This document shows, piece by piece, positions 42,219 through 49,612 of a DNA stretch of 64,000 nt; position 1 is the first letter of the stretch, and each line of letters starts with the position of its first letter. The stretch lies in the NCBI RefSeq assembly GCF_027942295.1, contig NZ_CP101416.1, positions 3,706,501 to 3,770,500 on the forward strand, given 5' to 3'. A program made the position numbers and the translations under genes. The notes under the pieces are model-generated. The model was not told where the DNA came from. It was given only the letters and a program-made list of their open reading frames with translations, and did not search any database. This DNA is from Pseudanabaena sp. Chao 1811 (GTDB lineage: Bacteria > Cyanobacteriota > Cyanobacteriia > Pseudanabaenales > Pseudanabaenaceae).

Positions 42219-42479
42219 CTAAAACTCAGTTTTAGAGCGTGTTTCTCGCACAAAATCAAGACATTCAGCTAGATCATCACCTTGCCAAGTTCCCGTATAA
42301 CGTAACAAATCGCTGGCTTTTTTATTGCGCTTCAGTGGTGGAATACGGCGAAATTGTTTATTACTTGCATCCTCTTTAGACTCAATCGAATCAATAAAAC
42401 TACTAACCAAGAAAAGGCGCTCTAGCGGTAATTGAGCTATTTGCTGTTCAACTTTTTCGCGTAACTCAGAGTAAGTCAT
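42219..42479 (-). CDS. Antitoxin paired with the VapC toxin
   Basis: An 86-aa protein: N-terminal helical segment (ELREKVEQQIAQLPLERLFL) and a C-terminus with RIPPLKRNKKASDLLRYTGT that may neutralise VapC. ATG at 42479 is preceded at 5 bp by a consensus AGGAGG Shine-Dalgarno (42485-42490), unusually strong for this window; a GTG codon further upstream would overlap that site. 9 bp to the toxin gene. Confidence 0.82.
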   Translation of the reverse strand: MTYSELREKVEQQIAQLPLERLFLVSSFIDSIESKEDASNKQFRRIPPLKRNKKASDLLRYTGTWQGDDLAECLDFVRETRSKTEF

Positions 42480-42616
42480 ATGCACCTCCTTGGGTTAGGT
42501 AAAACAATAGCAAACCTACTCTAATCATTATGTCATAGCTTATTTGATTGCATTAGCATGGTATGGCGATCGCCTAAAAGCTATAATCAACCGCAAGTCT
42601 ATAAATTTTTGTAAAT

Positions 42617-43603
42617 ATGTCGTCTCCAACCCCTGACGTACCAGCGAGCGAGTCTCGCGATGCCCGTACCCGCCAAATGCTCGGAATGAAAGGTGCGGAC
42701 ATTAAAGAAGCTTCGATCTGGAAGATCCGCTTGCAATTGATGAAACCGATTACATGGATACCCCTGATGTGGGGCGTACTCTGCGGTGCTGCCTCCTCTG
42801 GCGAGTTTATATGGTCAATTGAAAACGTATTGCGATCGCTACTTTGTATGCTCATGTCAGGTCCTCTACTGACGGGCTATACCCAGACGATTAATGATTA
42901 TTACGATCGCGAAATTGACGCAATCAACGAGCCATATCGTCCGATTCCATCGGGAGCAATTCCCCTCAATCAAGTCATTGCTCAGATTTGGATTTTGTTA
43001 CTCGGCGGTATTGGTGTAGCAGCAATTCTCGATATCACCGCAGGTCATGCCGACTTCATCATGACCAAATTAGCGCTGGGCGGCTCCTTCGTTGCCTATA
43101 TCTACTCTGCACCACCTTTAAAGCTCAAGCAGAATGGTTGGCTTGGTAACTATGCCCTTGGAGCCAGCTATATCGCGTTACCTTGGTGGGCAGGTCATGC
43201 CCTCTACGGACATCTCAACTGGACAGTGGTAGTTGTGACCTTGATTTACAGCTTCGCAGGTTTAGGGATTGCGGTAGTTAACGACTTTAAGAGCGTTGAA
43301 GGCGATCGCGAATTAGGATTGAACTCTTTGCCCGTAATCTTTGGTGTGCAGAAGGCGGCGTTGATCTCCGCAACAGCGATCGATGTCTTCCAAATTGGAA
43401 TTGCGGTGTATCTCGTCACGGTCGGACAGCAGCTATTAGCTAGCTTGATCGTGCTATTAGTGATTCCGCAGATTACCTTCCAAGATATGTACTTCCTGCG
43501 CGATCCACTTAAGAACGATGTCAAATATCAGGCAAGCGCTCAACCATTTCTGGTGATTGGGATGCTAGTCGCAGGTATTGCTATGGGACATGCGGGAATT
43601 TAA
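42617..43603 (+). CDS. chlG: Chlorophyll synthase
   Basis: UbiA-superfamily membrane enzyme that esterifies chlorophyllide a with phytyl or geranylgeranyl diphosphate, the last step of chlorophyll a synthesis. 328 aa with about nine helices. Prenyl-diphosphate/Mg motifs: NDYYDREIDAINEPYRPIPS (residues about 92-111) and NDFKSVEGDRELGLNSLPVI. The N-terminal 30 residues are soluble. The final 16 codons and following terminator are repeated immediately downstream. Confidence 0.97.
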   Translation: MSSPTPDVPASESRDARTRQMLGMKGADIKEASIWKIRLQLMKPITWIPLMWGVLCGAASSGEFIWSIENVLRSLLCMLMSGPLLTGYTQTINDYYDREIDAINEPYRPIPSGAIPLNQVIAQIWILLLGGIGVAAILDITAGHADFIMTKLALGGSFVAYIYSAPPLKLKQNGWLGNYALGASYIALPWWAGHALYGHLNWTVVVVTLIYSFAGLGIAVVNDFKSVEGDRELGLNSLPVIFGVQKAALISATAIDVFQIGIAVYLVTVGQQLLASLIVLLVIPQITFQDMYFLRDPLKNDVKYQASAQPFLVIGMLVAGIAMGHAGI

Positions 43604-43737
43604 TAAATTCCAAGAAATAGCGACGCTATTTCTTGGAATCAAAAACATTGGAATGCTAGTCGTAGGCATTGCTATGGCACATCTGGGAATTTAATCGATT
43701 ACCAAAAATAGCGTTGCTATTTTTTAGAATCAAAAAC
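43556..43737. repeat. 91-bp tandem duplication of the chlG tail and terminator
   Basis: Copy 1 (43556-43646) holds the last codons of chlG (IGMLVAGIAMGHAGI, stop) plus its hairpin; copy 2 (43647-43737) repeats both with scattered substitutions (IGMLVVGIAMAHLGI, stop). The tail frame is preserved in the vestigial copy, with conservative changes. Confidence 0.92.
43607..43639 (+). terminator. chlG terminator hairpin
   Basis: Perfect 15-bp arms with a 3-nt loop just after the chlG stop. Its decayed duplicate lies at about 43700-43730. Confidence 0.8.
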
Positions 43738-43791
43738 AATGCTGTGTATTGTTTTTGACTATATGTGATAAAGGGAGCCTAGCGCTCCCTT
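43730..43791. repeat. Two further hairpins after the chlG duplication
   Basis: 11-bp arms 43730-43740 with 43748-43758, and 8-bp arms 43771-43778 with 43784-43791. The region to the efflux adaptor start at 43902 holds no gene. Confidence 0.6.
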
Positions 43792-43901
43792 AAAATTTGG
43801 GGATGAAATAGCTCCCAAAGGGTGATTTTTGTAAGCTTATTTATTGGTATAGATCAATAGGCTAATAGCACCGATACATCAAAAAGACTTTGCCAATATT
43901 C

Positions 43902-45173
43902 ATGATGAAACCTCAACTCCCACAGCCGATCGCTACAAGAGACAAATCTCTCAGTCATAAATCATGGAACAAAGCCTTAGGTGCTGTAATTAGTGTTTTG
44001 CTAGTTTCTTGCTCAGGCAATGCACCCCAAGCAGGATCTAGAGCCGTACCTGTCCCAATTGCTGCGGTTGAAACAGGTACAGTTAGCGATAGTTCTGACT
44101 ATATGGCAAATCTACAATCGCGCCAATCGGTGACATTGCAGCCGCGAGTTGATGGCTATGTGCAAGAGATATATGTCAAGGCAGGCGATCGCGTGGAAGC
44201 AGGTGCACCAATTTTGCGAATCGATCCTGCAAAGCAACAGGCTGCATTGCAGCAGTCAGTAGCAGTTGTGGCAAGCTCACAGGCTGATTTTGAAAGTGCC
44301 AGAGCCACACTCGCTCAATTGCAAGCCGCTAAAGAATCCACCCTATCCAGTCTCGATTTTAATCAAAAGGAATTTAAACGCTATTCCGATTTGGCTTCGC
44401 AGGGTGCGATCGCTAAGCAAAAACTTGATGAAGTTTCAAATAGCCTCAGAAATGCAAGAGCCGAGCTAGGAAAAATTGATGCTCAAATCACTGCTCAGCA
44501 AGCCAATATTAATAGTGCTGCCACAAGAATCGAAGCATCTCGCTCTGGGGCAATTCAACAGGAAGTTCAGTTGGATTTCTATACGGTGACAGCTCCCTTT
44601 GCGGGAATTGTTGGCGATATTCCCATCAAGGTTGGCGATAATGTCAACAGCACAACTCAACTAACAACGGTGACACAAAACCAAGTATTGGAAGTTCAGA
44701 TCTCTGTTCCCGTTGAGAATGCACCACGGTTGAAGATGGGGCAACCTGTAGAACTGTTAGATACGCAGGACAAGCCTCTAGTTAAAGGCAATATTGCTTT
44801 TATCTCGCCAAATATCAATCCACAAACGCAATCGGTTTTGGTGAAAGCAAATTTTAACAATGCCAATAATCAACTCAAGGCAAATCAATTTGTGAGAGCG
44901 CGATTGATTTGGTCTTCGCGTTCTGGCGTGCTAGTCCCAACTTCGGCAATTTCCCGTCTTGGCGGTCAGGACTTTGTATTTGTTGCTGAAACTTCTCCCG
45001 ATGGCAAGTCGTTGATTGCGAACCAGAAGCCCGTCAAATTAGGAAAGATTACTGGCAATAATCAAGAGGTATTGGAAGGTTTAACTGCTAAGGACAAAAT
45101 CGTAACTGGCAACATTCTCCAATTACGCAATGGTGCAGCGATTATGGATGCGGCAAATTTACCGAAAAAATAA
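43902..45173 (+). CDS. RND efflux periplasmic adaptor (MFP) lipoprotein
   Basis: A 423-aa membrane-fusion protein that would link an inner-membrane RND pump to an outer-membrane channel. Signal with lipobox (ISVLLVSCSGN, lipidated Cys near residue 38), biotinyl/lipoyl-like half motifs (VTLQPRVDGYVQEIYVKAGD and YTVTAPFAGIVGDIPIKVGD), a coiled-coil hairpin between them and a beta-barrel C-terminus. The true start is ATG 43902 or 43905. Both neighbours are unrelated, and no RND pump gene is adjacent, so it is an orphan adaptor here. Confidence 0.9.
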   Translation: MMKPQLPQPIATRDKSLSHKSWNKALGAVISVLLVSCSGNAPQAGSRAVPVPIAAVETGTVSDSSDYMANLQSRQSVTLQPRVDGYVQEIYVKAGDRVEAGAPILRIDPAKQQAALQQSVAVVASSQADFESARATLAQLQAAKESTLSSLDFNQKEFKRYSDLASQGAIAKQKLDEVSNSLRNARAELGKIDAQITAQQANINSAATRIEASRSGAIQQEVQLDFYTVTAPFAGIVGDIPIKVGDNVNSTTQLTTVTQNQVLEVQISVPVENAPRLKMGQPVELLDTQDKPLVKGNIAFISPNINPQTQSVLVKANFNNANNQLKANQFVRARLIWSSRSGVLVPTSAISRLGGQDFVFVAETSPDGKSLIANQKPVKLGKITGNNQEVLEGLTAKDKIVTGNILQLRNGAAIMDAANLPKK

Positions 45174-45216
45174 CTAGAAACAAGAAGTGATGCTCCGCAT
45201 CACTTCTTGTTTCTAG
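45174..45216. terminator. Bidirectional hairpin (TCC loop)
   Basis: Perfect 20-bp arms (45174-45193, 45197-45216) starting at the adaptor stop and overlapping the 3' end of the convergent Ycf55-like gene. Confidence 0.85.
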
Positions 45217-46978
45217 GACGACTTTCTTGCCAAGCAGTCCCAATCCCTTGCAATACACCACGCCCGATTAAGCCTATTCCGCGCCCAATCACATTAGTTA
45301 AGACATACACAAATCCACTACCGAGAAAAGCGATCGCGGATTTTAGTCTCGGTGCGATCGCATCTTGAAGTTCTAACACTAGAGTTACCGCCAGTTGAAT
45401 TCCTTCTAATTGTTGTAGTTCCTGACTACGTGGCGCATAGATACTGACTTGTTTAATTCCAGAATTCGCAAAAGCAAACAGCACTTGGCGGCTTTCAAAA
45501 ATTAATTGCGGATTAGTAATATATTTCTCTAAGCGATATTTCCAAGACAAATTATTACGAAATCGTTCAATCTCACGGGTGGGCAATAGATTGTAGCGAT
45601 AGAATTTGTGCTTTACCTCTTCCAAATCAGCAAAATGATTTAAAAGTGGTTGGATTACACCATTGGCAATTTGAATCAATAAATTGTCGAGAATCAATTC
45701 GGATCGCTGCATGGCTTCGGGCGTACCGATCGCTAAATTAGCATTATTAACTATTAATTCTGTCTCAAAAAGTAAATGGGATAGAAAATTCTCAATTTGT
45801 GGAACTTTATTTAAAAAAGCAGCTTGCACAATTGCGACATCCTTCAGTAATACATCAACAACATTTACTTCTGAATTATCCAAAGGATGACTCAGGCTAT
45901 AGTATTTACCAAAAAAGTTAATAACCGTTTCTTGCCAAATATTTCTTAAAATCGTTGGTATTTGATCATGCAATTGGGATGCTTGAATTTCAGAGAAACG
46001 TAGCTCCGTCAAGCTTTGCTCCACCTGCCGCAAAGCAATATATAACAGTTCTCGCTTTTTCTCATCCTTTAAAATGTCAATTTCTAAAGGAGTCCTACTC
46101 AAATTCGCTAAATTTGCCTGCAACTTTTCAACAGTCCGATCCCATAAACTCGCTTGAATAGCCAGAATATTTGACTCTTTTGTGATGCCAGTTATTTCCA
46201 CTTGAGAATTCGCAACTTCTACGGACAAATCACTGGCTAAATTAGTAGAACTTACATCATTTGATTGTGAAAGAATATGTGGTCTTTTTGATGGCTTCCA
46301 TAGTTGATGAATCAACCAACGCGCAGCCTGTAACTCGCGCACTTGCCCTGCTAAAACTAACTGAGCAAAGCGATCGCTAATTTGTTGAGTCTTGGCTCCC
46401 TCTAAACTTGACTTCACTTCCTCTAAAGCACGATCAATACGCCGCAGTCCCGACAAATAGAAATTATGCCGAATGATCGCTACTACGCTGACGGGTTCAT
46501 CGGGTAGATTTGTAAATGCTTGCTTAGATTGCTTAATCTGAGGATTATCGCGATCGCCTAAATAGATCTCTCCTGACGCAACTTGACGAATCGCAATAAT
46601 TAATTCTTCAGGCTTAGTTCCTTTTAGGCAATATCCCTCAACACCAGTCCGTAAAGCGATCGCTACTAATTCAGTCGGTTGGGGTGAGCTTAATAACAAA
46701 ATGGGTAAATCTGGATACCTTGACTTTAGTTGTTGGCAAAGTTCTAAGCCTGATAGATACTCATTACTAACTTCAGAATCTCTTTCTTCTAAGTTGAGAT
46801 CAAGTAATATCAAGTCAATAGCTATTGCATCACCACTTAAAAATTCTAAAGCTGCCTCAGCAGTATCTACCTCCGCCACAACTTCCAAATCAGAAAACTG
46901 CGCCAACCAAGACCGCATCCCCATCCGAAAAATGCGATCGCTATCAATTAAAAGTAACCTATATAACTCATTACTCAT
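45200..46978 (-). CDS. Response regulator-DUF3685 (Ycf55-like) protein
   Basis: A 592-aa protein. Residues 1-135 are a receiver domain with the phospho-acceptor Asp in IDLILLDLNLEERD and Lys in YCLKGTKPEE. The remaining 450 residues match the cyanobacterial/plastid DUF3685 (Ycf55-type) family, with conserved stretches such as WSW-like RTVEKLQANL and LVLELQDAIAPRLKSAIAFL. There is no HTH, so output is not through DNA binding of a known type. Function unknown. It is divergent from ycf20, 52 bp away. Confidence 0.8.
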   Translation of the reverse strand: MSNELYRLLLIDSDRIFRMGMRSWLAQFSDLEVVAEVDTAEAALEFLSGDAIAIDLILLDLNLEERDSEVSNEYLSGLELCQQLKSRYPDLPILLLSSPQPTELVAIALRTGVEGYCLKGTKPEELIIAIRQVASGEIYLGDRDNPQIKQSKQAFTNLPDEPVSVVAIIRHNFYLSGLRRIDRALEEVKSSLEGAKTQQISDRFAQLVLAGQVRELQAARWLIHQLWKPSKRPHILSQSNDVSSTNLASDLSVEVANSQVEITGITKESNILAIQASLWDRTVEKLQANLANLSRTPLEIDILKDEKKRELLYIALRQVEQSLTELRFSEIQASQLHDQIPTILRNIWQETVINFFGKYYSLSHPLDNSEVNVVDVLLKDVAIVQAAFLNKVPQIENFLSHLLFETELIVNNANLAIGTPEAMQRSELILDNLLIQIANGVIQPLLNHFADLEEVKHKFYRYNLLPTREIERFRNNLSWKYRLEKYITNPQLIFESRQVLFAFANSGIKQVSIYAPRSQELQQLEGIQLAVTLVLELQDAIAPRLKSAIAFLGSGFVYVLTNVIGRGIGLIGRGVLQGIGTAWQESRPRNKK

Positions 46979-47029
46979 TGAGGAACTGGCGTAATAGAAT
47001 TAGCGCTAATAGTTTTCAAATATACAACT

Positions 47030-47383
47030 ATGCAAAATACTCGTATCAGCACCATTGTAAATGTTGCCTCTGGACAGATATCTCGTTGGTCAAGTCAATC
47101 TTGGCGACGAAAGTCTTTAATATTAATCAGTTTGTTATTAGGATTTTTTCTAGCATCTGTTATCTCAACTTCTACTGGTGCTAAGTCCAATTTAGACGTT
47201 GAGGTAGCGGCAGTTACAGTTTTTATTGTGGAAATGATTAGCAGGTTTACCTATAGCATGAAAAGAGTAACTCTTGCTGATGGTAGCTTAGCGCCCAGAA
47301 AATTAATCTATGAAATGTTGAATTCACTAAAGATAGGTGTTACCTATGGATTATTTTTGGAAGCCTTTAAGTTGGGGTCTTGA
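47030..47383 (+). CDS. ycf20: Ycf20 family membrane protein (DUF565)
   Basis: A 117-aa protein with the DUF565/Ycf20 pattern: SWRRKSLILISLLLGFFLAS, ISTSTGAKSNLDVEVAAVTV and VEMISRFTYSMKR, with about three hydrophobic segments. Ycf20 is conserved in cyanobacteria and plastids; in algae and plants it is linked to non-photochemical quenching. Divergent from the Ycf55-like gene and closed by a long hairpin. Confidence 0.92.
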   Translation: MQNTRISTIVNVASGQISRWSSQSWRRKSLILISLLLGFFLASVISTSTGAKSNLDVEVAAVTVFIVEMISRFTYSMKRVTLADGSLAPRKLIYEMLNSLKIGVTYGLFLEAFKLGS

Positions 47384-47447
47384 AAATCTGCTCAGCGCTA
47401 TTTCTTATTTCCCAAAGATTGCCAAGTTTTTGCAAGACTTTGCGCTA

Positions 47448-47518
47448 AACCCAGAACCAGAGAATTTTTTGATAGTGATGCGAAACAACACTATCAAAAA
47501 ATTCTTTGATTCTGGGTT
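47448..47518 (+). terminator. Long 30-bp inverted repeat after ycf20
   Basis: Arms 47448-47477 and 47489-47518 pair over 30 bp with two mismatches; 11-nt loop; ends in a T-rich stretch. Unlike the GC-tipped family in loop and arm composition. Confidence 0.8.
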
Positions 47519-47537
47519 GTTTGATAATAGCTGTCAG

Positions 47538-48155
47538 TTAATTGCGGCGGTGGGTAACCTGATCCGCATAATCAGCAATACTTTCTGGCATAGCAACTCC
47601 CGTCAAAATGATATTCACTTTAGGCGATCGCGTTTCTAGCACATTGAGCAACTCTTCTTCAGTGATTAGTGATCGTGCCACGAGTAAATTTGCCTCATCA
47701 AGGACAACTAAACCTGCATTACCAGATTTAATAACAGCTTTGGCATAGTCCCACAATTCTAAAACTGCGGTCTTTTCTTCATCGGTCAACTCGATCTCTG
47801 GGTTAGATAGATCGCGCTGAGCATCACAACGTAGCCATTCGAGATTTTCTACCAACCGACGGGGATTACTCAAGCCTTGATTAATACCTGCTTGAAAAAG
47901 TTGGACGAGTAATACCTGTGTACCTTGCCCTGCTGTCCGTAAGCCTTGGGCGATGATATCAGTATAAAGATTACGATGAGGCGCAATAAAAACCTGAACA
48001 TTGCCTTTAATTGGGGTCACGAGAGATGTGGTTTTTTGTAAGTTGGTAACTGTCGGATTCGTCTTAGTATGATTAGATTGATGCTGATTGGTTTGATTTT
48101 GATTGGTCTTGGGCTGATTCGTCTTGACCTGAGCCGTTTTAATTTGAGCCACCAT
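47538..48155 (-). CDS. CobO/BtuR-like P-loop protein with degenerate Walker A
   Basis: A 205-aa protein resembling cob(I)alamin adenosyltransferase CobO: GQGTQVLLVQLFQAG, a central helical part and LVVLDEANLLVARSLITEEE with LTGVAMPESIADYADQVT. The ATP-binding loop expected before GLRTAG (GxGKGKTT-type) reads APHRNLYTD, so Gly, Lys and Thr are missing and ATP use is doubtful. The first ~45 residues are a Lys/Thr/Asn/Gln repeat tract (KTNQPKTNQNQTNQHQ). ATG at 48155 is used; a GTG at 48182 is possible. Probably repurposed rather than a cobalamin enzyme. Confidence 0.78.
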   Translation of the reverse strand: MVAQIKTAQVKTNQPKTNQNQTNQHQSNHTKTNPTVTNLQKTTSLVTPIKGNVQVFIAPHRNLYTDIIAQGLRTAGQGTQVLLVQLFQAGINQGLSNPRRLVENLEWLRCDAQRDLSNPEIELTDEEKTAVLELWDYAKAVIKSGNAGLVVLDEANLLVARSLITEEELLNVLETRSPKVNIILTGVAMPESIADYADQVTHRRN

Positions 48156-48329
48156 AAACAAATCTAGTGTTTTATTTTCCACTAAGCATCATAGCAGACA
48201 CTAGATATAGAATATGTTTGCTGAGAGGATTTGAAGTATATACCTAAATTTTACACTTCGGCAAATAGAGGGTTATGCGAGATTTTGCTTTAGGCGATCG
48301 CAATAAGTAGCTCAGCATAGCTATAAACC

Positions 48330-48384
48330 AAACCCATTATTGTTGTGGCGATTACATAGCGATCGGCATAACAATAATGGGTTT
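48330..48384. repeat. Inverted repeat in the gap upstream of the CobO-like gene
   Basis: 15-bp arms (48330-48344, 48370-48384) with a 25-nt loop containing HIP1-like sequence. Confidence 0.55.
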
Positions 48385-48405
48385 TTAGATCCGAAAAATG
48401 GTTAT

Positions 48406-48438
48406 ACAAAAAGGGGATGCAAAGCGTCCCCTTTTTGT
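48406..48438 (-). terminator. Terminator (AAA loop) of the 141-aa gene
   Basis: 15-bp arms (48406-48420, 48424-48438) with one G-T mismatch and T5; abuts the stop codon of the gene on the minus strand. Confidence 0.8.
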
Positions 48439-48863
48439 TAATTTGAGCGTAATTGTTCTAGTTCAGAACGTAAGCTCGCTAGCTGCTGTGTAAGCTCTGC
48501 AATCTCATCTCGCATACTAGCTTTCACTTTTTTGTCAGGCTTATCCGAAGTATTATCTGAACTATTGTCATCAACAGTTTTGGCAGTGGTAGTTACTGTG
48601 GTGAGACCAACAGATTCAATATCAGTGGTAGTTCCGTTTACCTGTTGAGCGATAAACTTATCCACATAGCTACGAGCCTCTGCTTCAGTCGTCACACCCT
48701 TTTCGGCAAGCTCCTGCGTAATCTCATCGAAACTGCGACCTAACCTTCTCAAATTTTCTTCGCGTTTGGTGGGGTCTTGGATTACCTCAATTAACGATGA
48801 AGTTGCGCCCAGAGTGACGTAGTAGCCTCTTTGCAAAAGCTTTTCTAAGTCGATGGTATCCAT
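48438..48863 (-). CDS. Small protein with C-terminal coiled coil, phasin-like layout
   Basis: A 141-aa protein: N-terminal helical half (LEKLLQRGYYVTLGATSSLI ... LAEKGVTTEAEARSYVDKF), a Thr/Ser/Asp-rich linker and a C-terminal coiled coil (RDEIAELTQQLASLRSELEQ). Similar small helical proteins are annotated as phasin-like or unknown in cyanobacteria; no specific role is claimed. Monocistronic. Confidence 0.72.
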   Translation of the reverse strand: MDTIDLEKLLQRGYYVTLGATSSLIEVIQDPTKREENLRRLGRSFDEITQELAEKGVTTEAEARSYVDKFIAQQVNGTTTDIESVGLTTVTTTAKTVDDNSSDNTSDKPDKKVKASMRDEIAELTQQLASLRSELEQLRSN

Positions 48864-48963
48864 AAAACTCCTGCGAGTATGTAGTTTTGTAATATATTCT
48901 AATCGATATTTTTGGGTTAGAGCTAAAGTACGCTGACTGACAACGCACTTTAGAACTTTAGAT

Positions 48964-49551
48964 CTAAGGCTTCAACACATTTGCAGGAAACTTACCAAGT
49001 ACATTCCCCGCAGGACTGTAATGGCAAACTACATAAAAAGCATTAAATTTTGTGCCATTCAGGGTTTTAGTACCCTTAGATGCACCACATCCTAGTTGAG
49101 TACTGCCCTTCCATACCACTTGTGTAAAGTGACCAGTAGCCGAAGAAAATCCGGGAGCAGCATAATTATAAAGCTTCACCTCGTTATACCAAGAATCTAT
49201 TGCCCCTTTAGCGAGGTTGTCGGAAGTAACAGAAGTTGCAGTTGTGTAGTAGACATATAGATTCTCCCCAGCACCATTTCTCTGAGCAGAAGAACTATGG
49301 GCAAATGTCCCCGTAGCAGCTAACCGATCTGCCCAAGCCTGTGCCGTAATATTCACTGAATTGTTGAGTGTCATTGCAGGACTGTGATGGATACTGCGAT
49401 AGGCATTGTGTTTAGATAGGGCAGTACTGCGAAAAGTAGTCAAGTTAATCGTTTGTGCAGATGCGACATCGCAATTCAGAGCGACTAGTGGCACAATGGC
49501 AGCCAACCCTGTCAGAGTTAAACCGATGTATCGTTGCTGATTGATTAACAT
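48964..49551 (-). CDS. Secreted CAP (SCP/PR-1) domain protein
   Basis: A 195-aa exported protein with a signal peptide (IGLTGLAAIVPLVALNCDVA, cut near ASA) and a single CAP domain: HNAYRSIHHSPAMTLN, WADRLAATGTFAHSS, GENLYVYY, HFTQVVWKGSTQLGCGASKG and VCHYSPAGNVLG, with the conserved His and Glu residues. CAP proteins bind lipids or act as proteases in various systems; the bacterial role is open. Confidence 0.92.
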   Translation of the reverse strand: MLINQQRYIGLTLTGLAAIVPLVALNCDVASAQTINLTTFRSTALSKHNAYRSIHHSPAMTLNNSVNITAQAWADRLAATGTFAHSSSAQRNGAGENLYVYYTTATSVTSDNLAKGAIDSWYNEVKLYNYAAPGFSSATGHFTQVVWKGSTQLGCGASKGTKTLNGTKFNAFYVVCHYSPAGNVLGKFPANVLKP

Positions 49552-49612
49552 TTCGTAAAAACACCAAATTCATTAGCAGATATTTTAGCTTTTCTTTTTT
49601 GATCGATAATTT

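Noticed and set aside
47337-47639. 100-aa open frame after ycf20
   Set aside because: It overlaps the end of ycf20, crosses the 30-bp terminator and runs antisense into the CobO-like gene.
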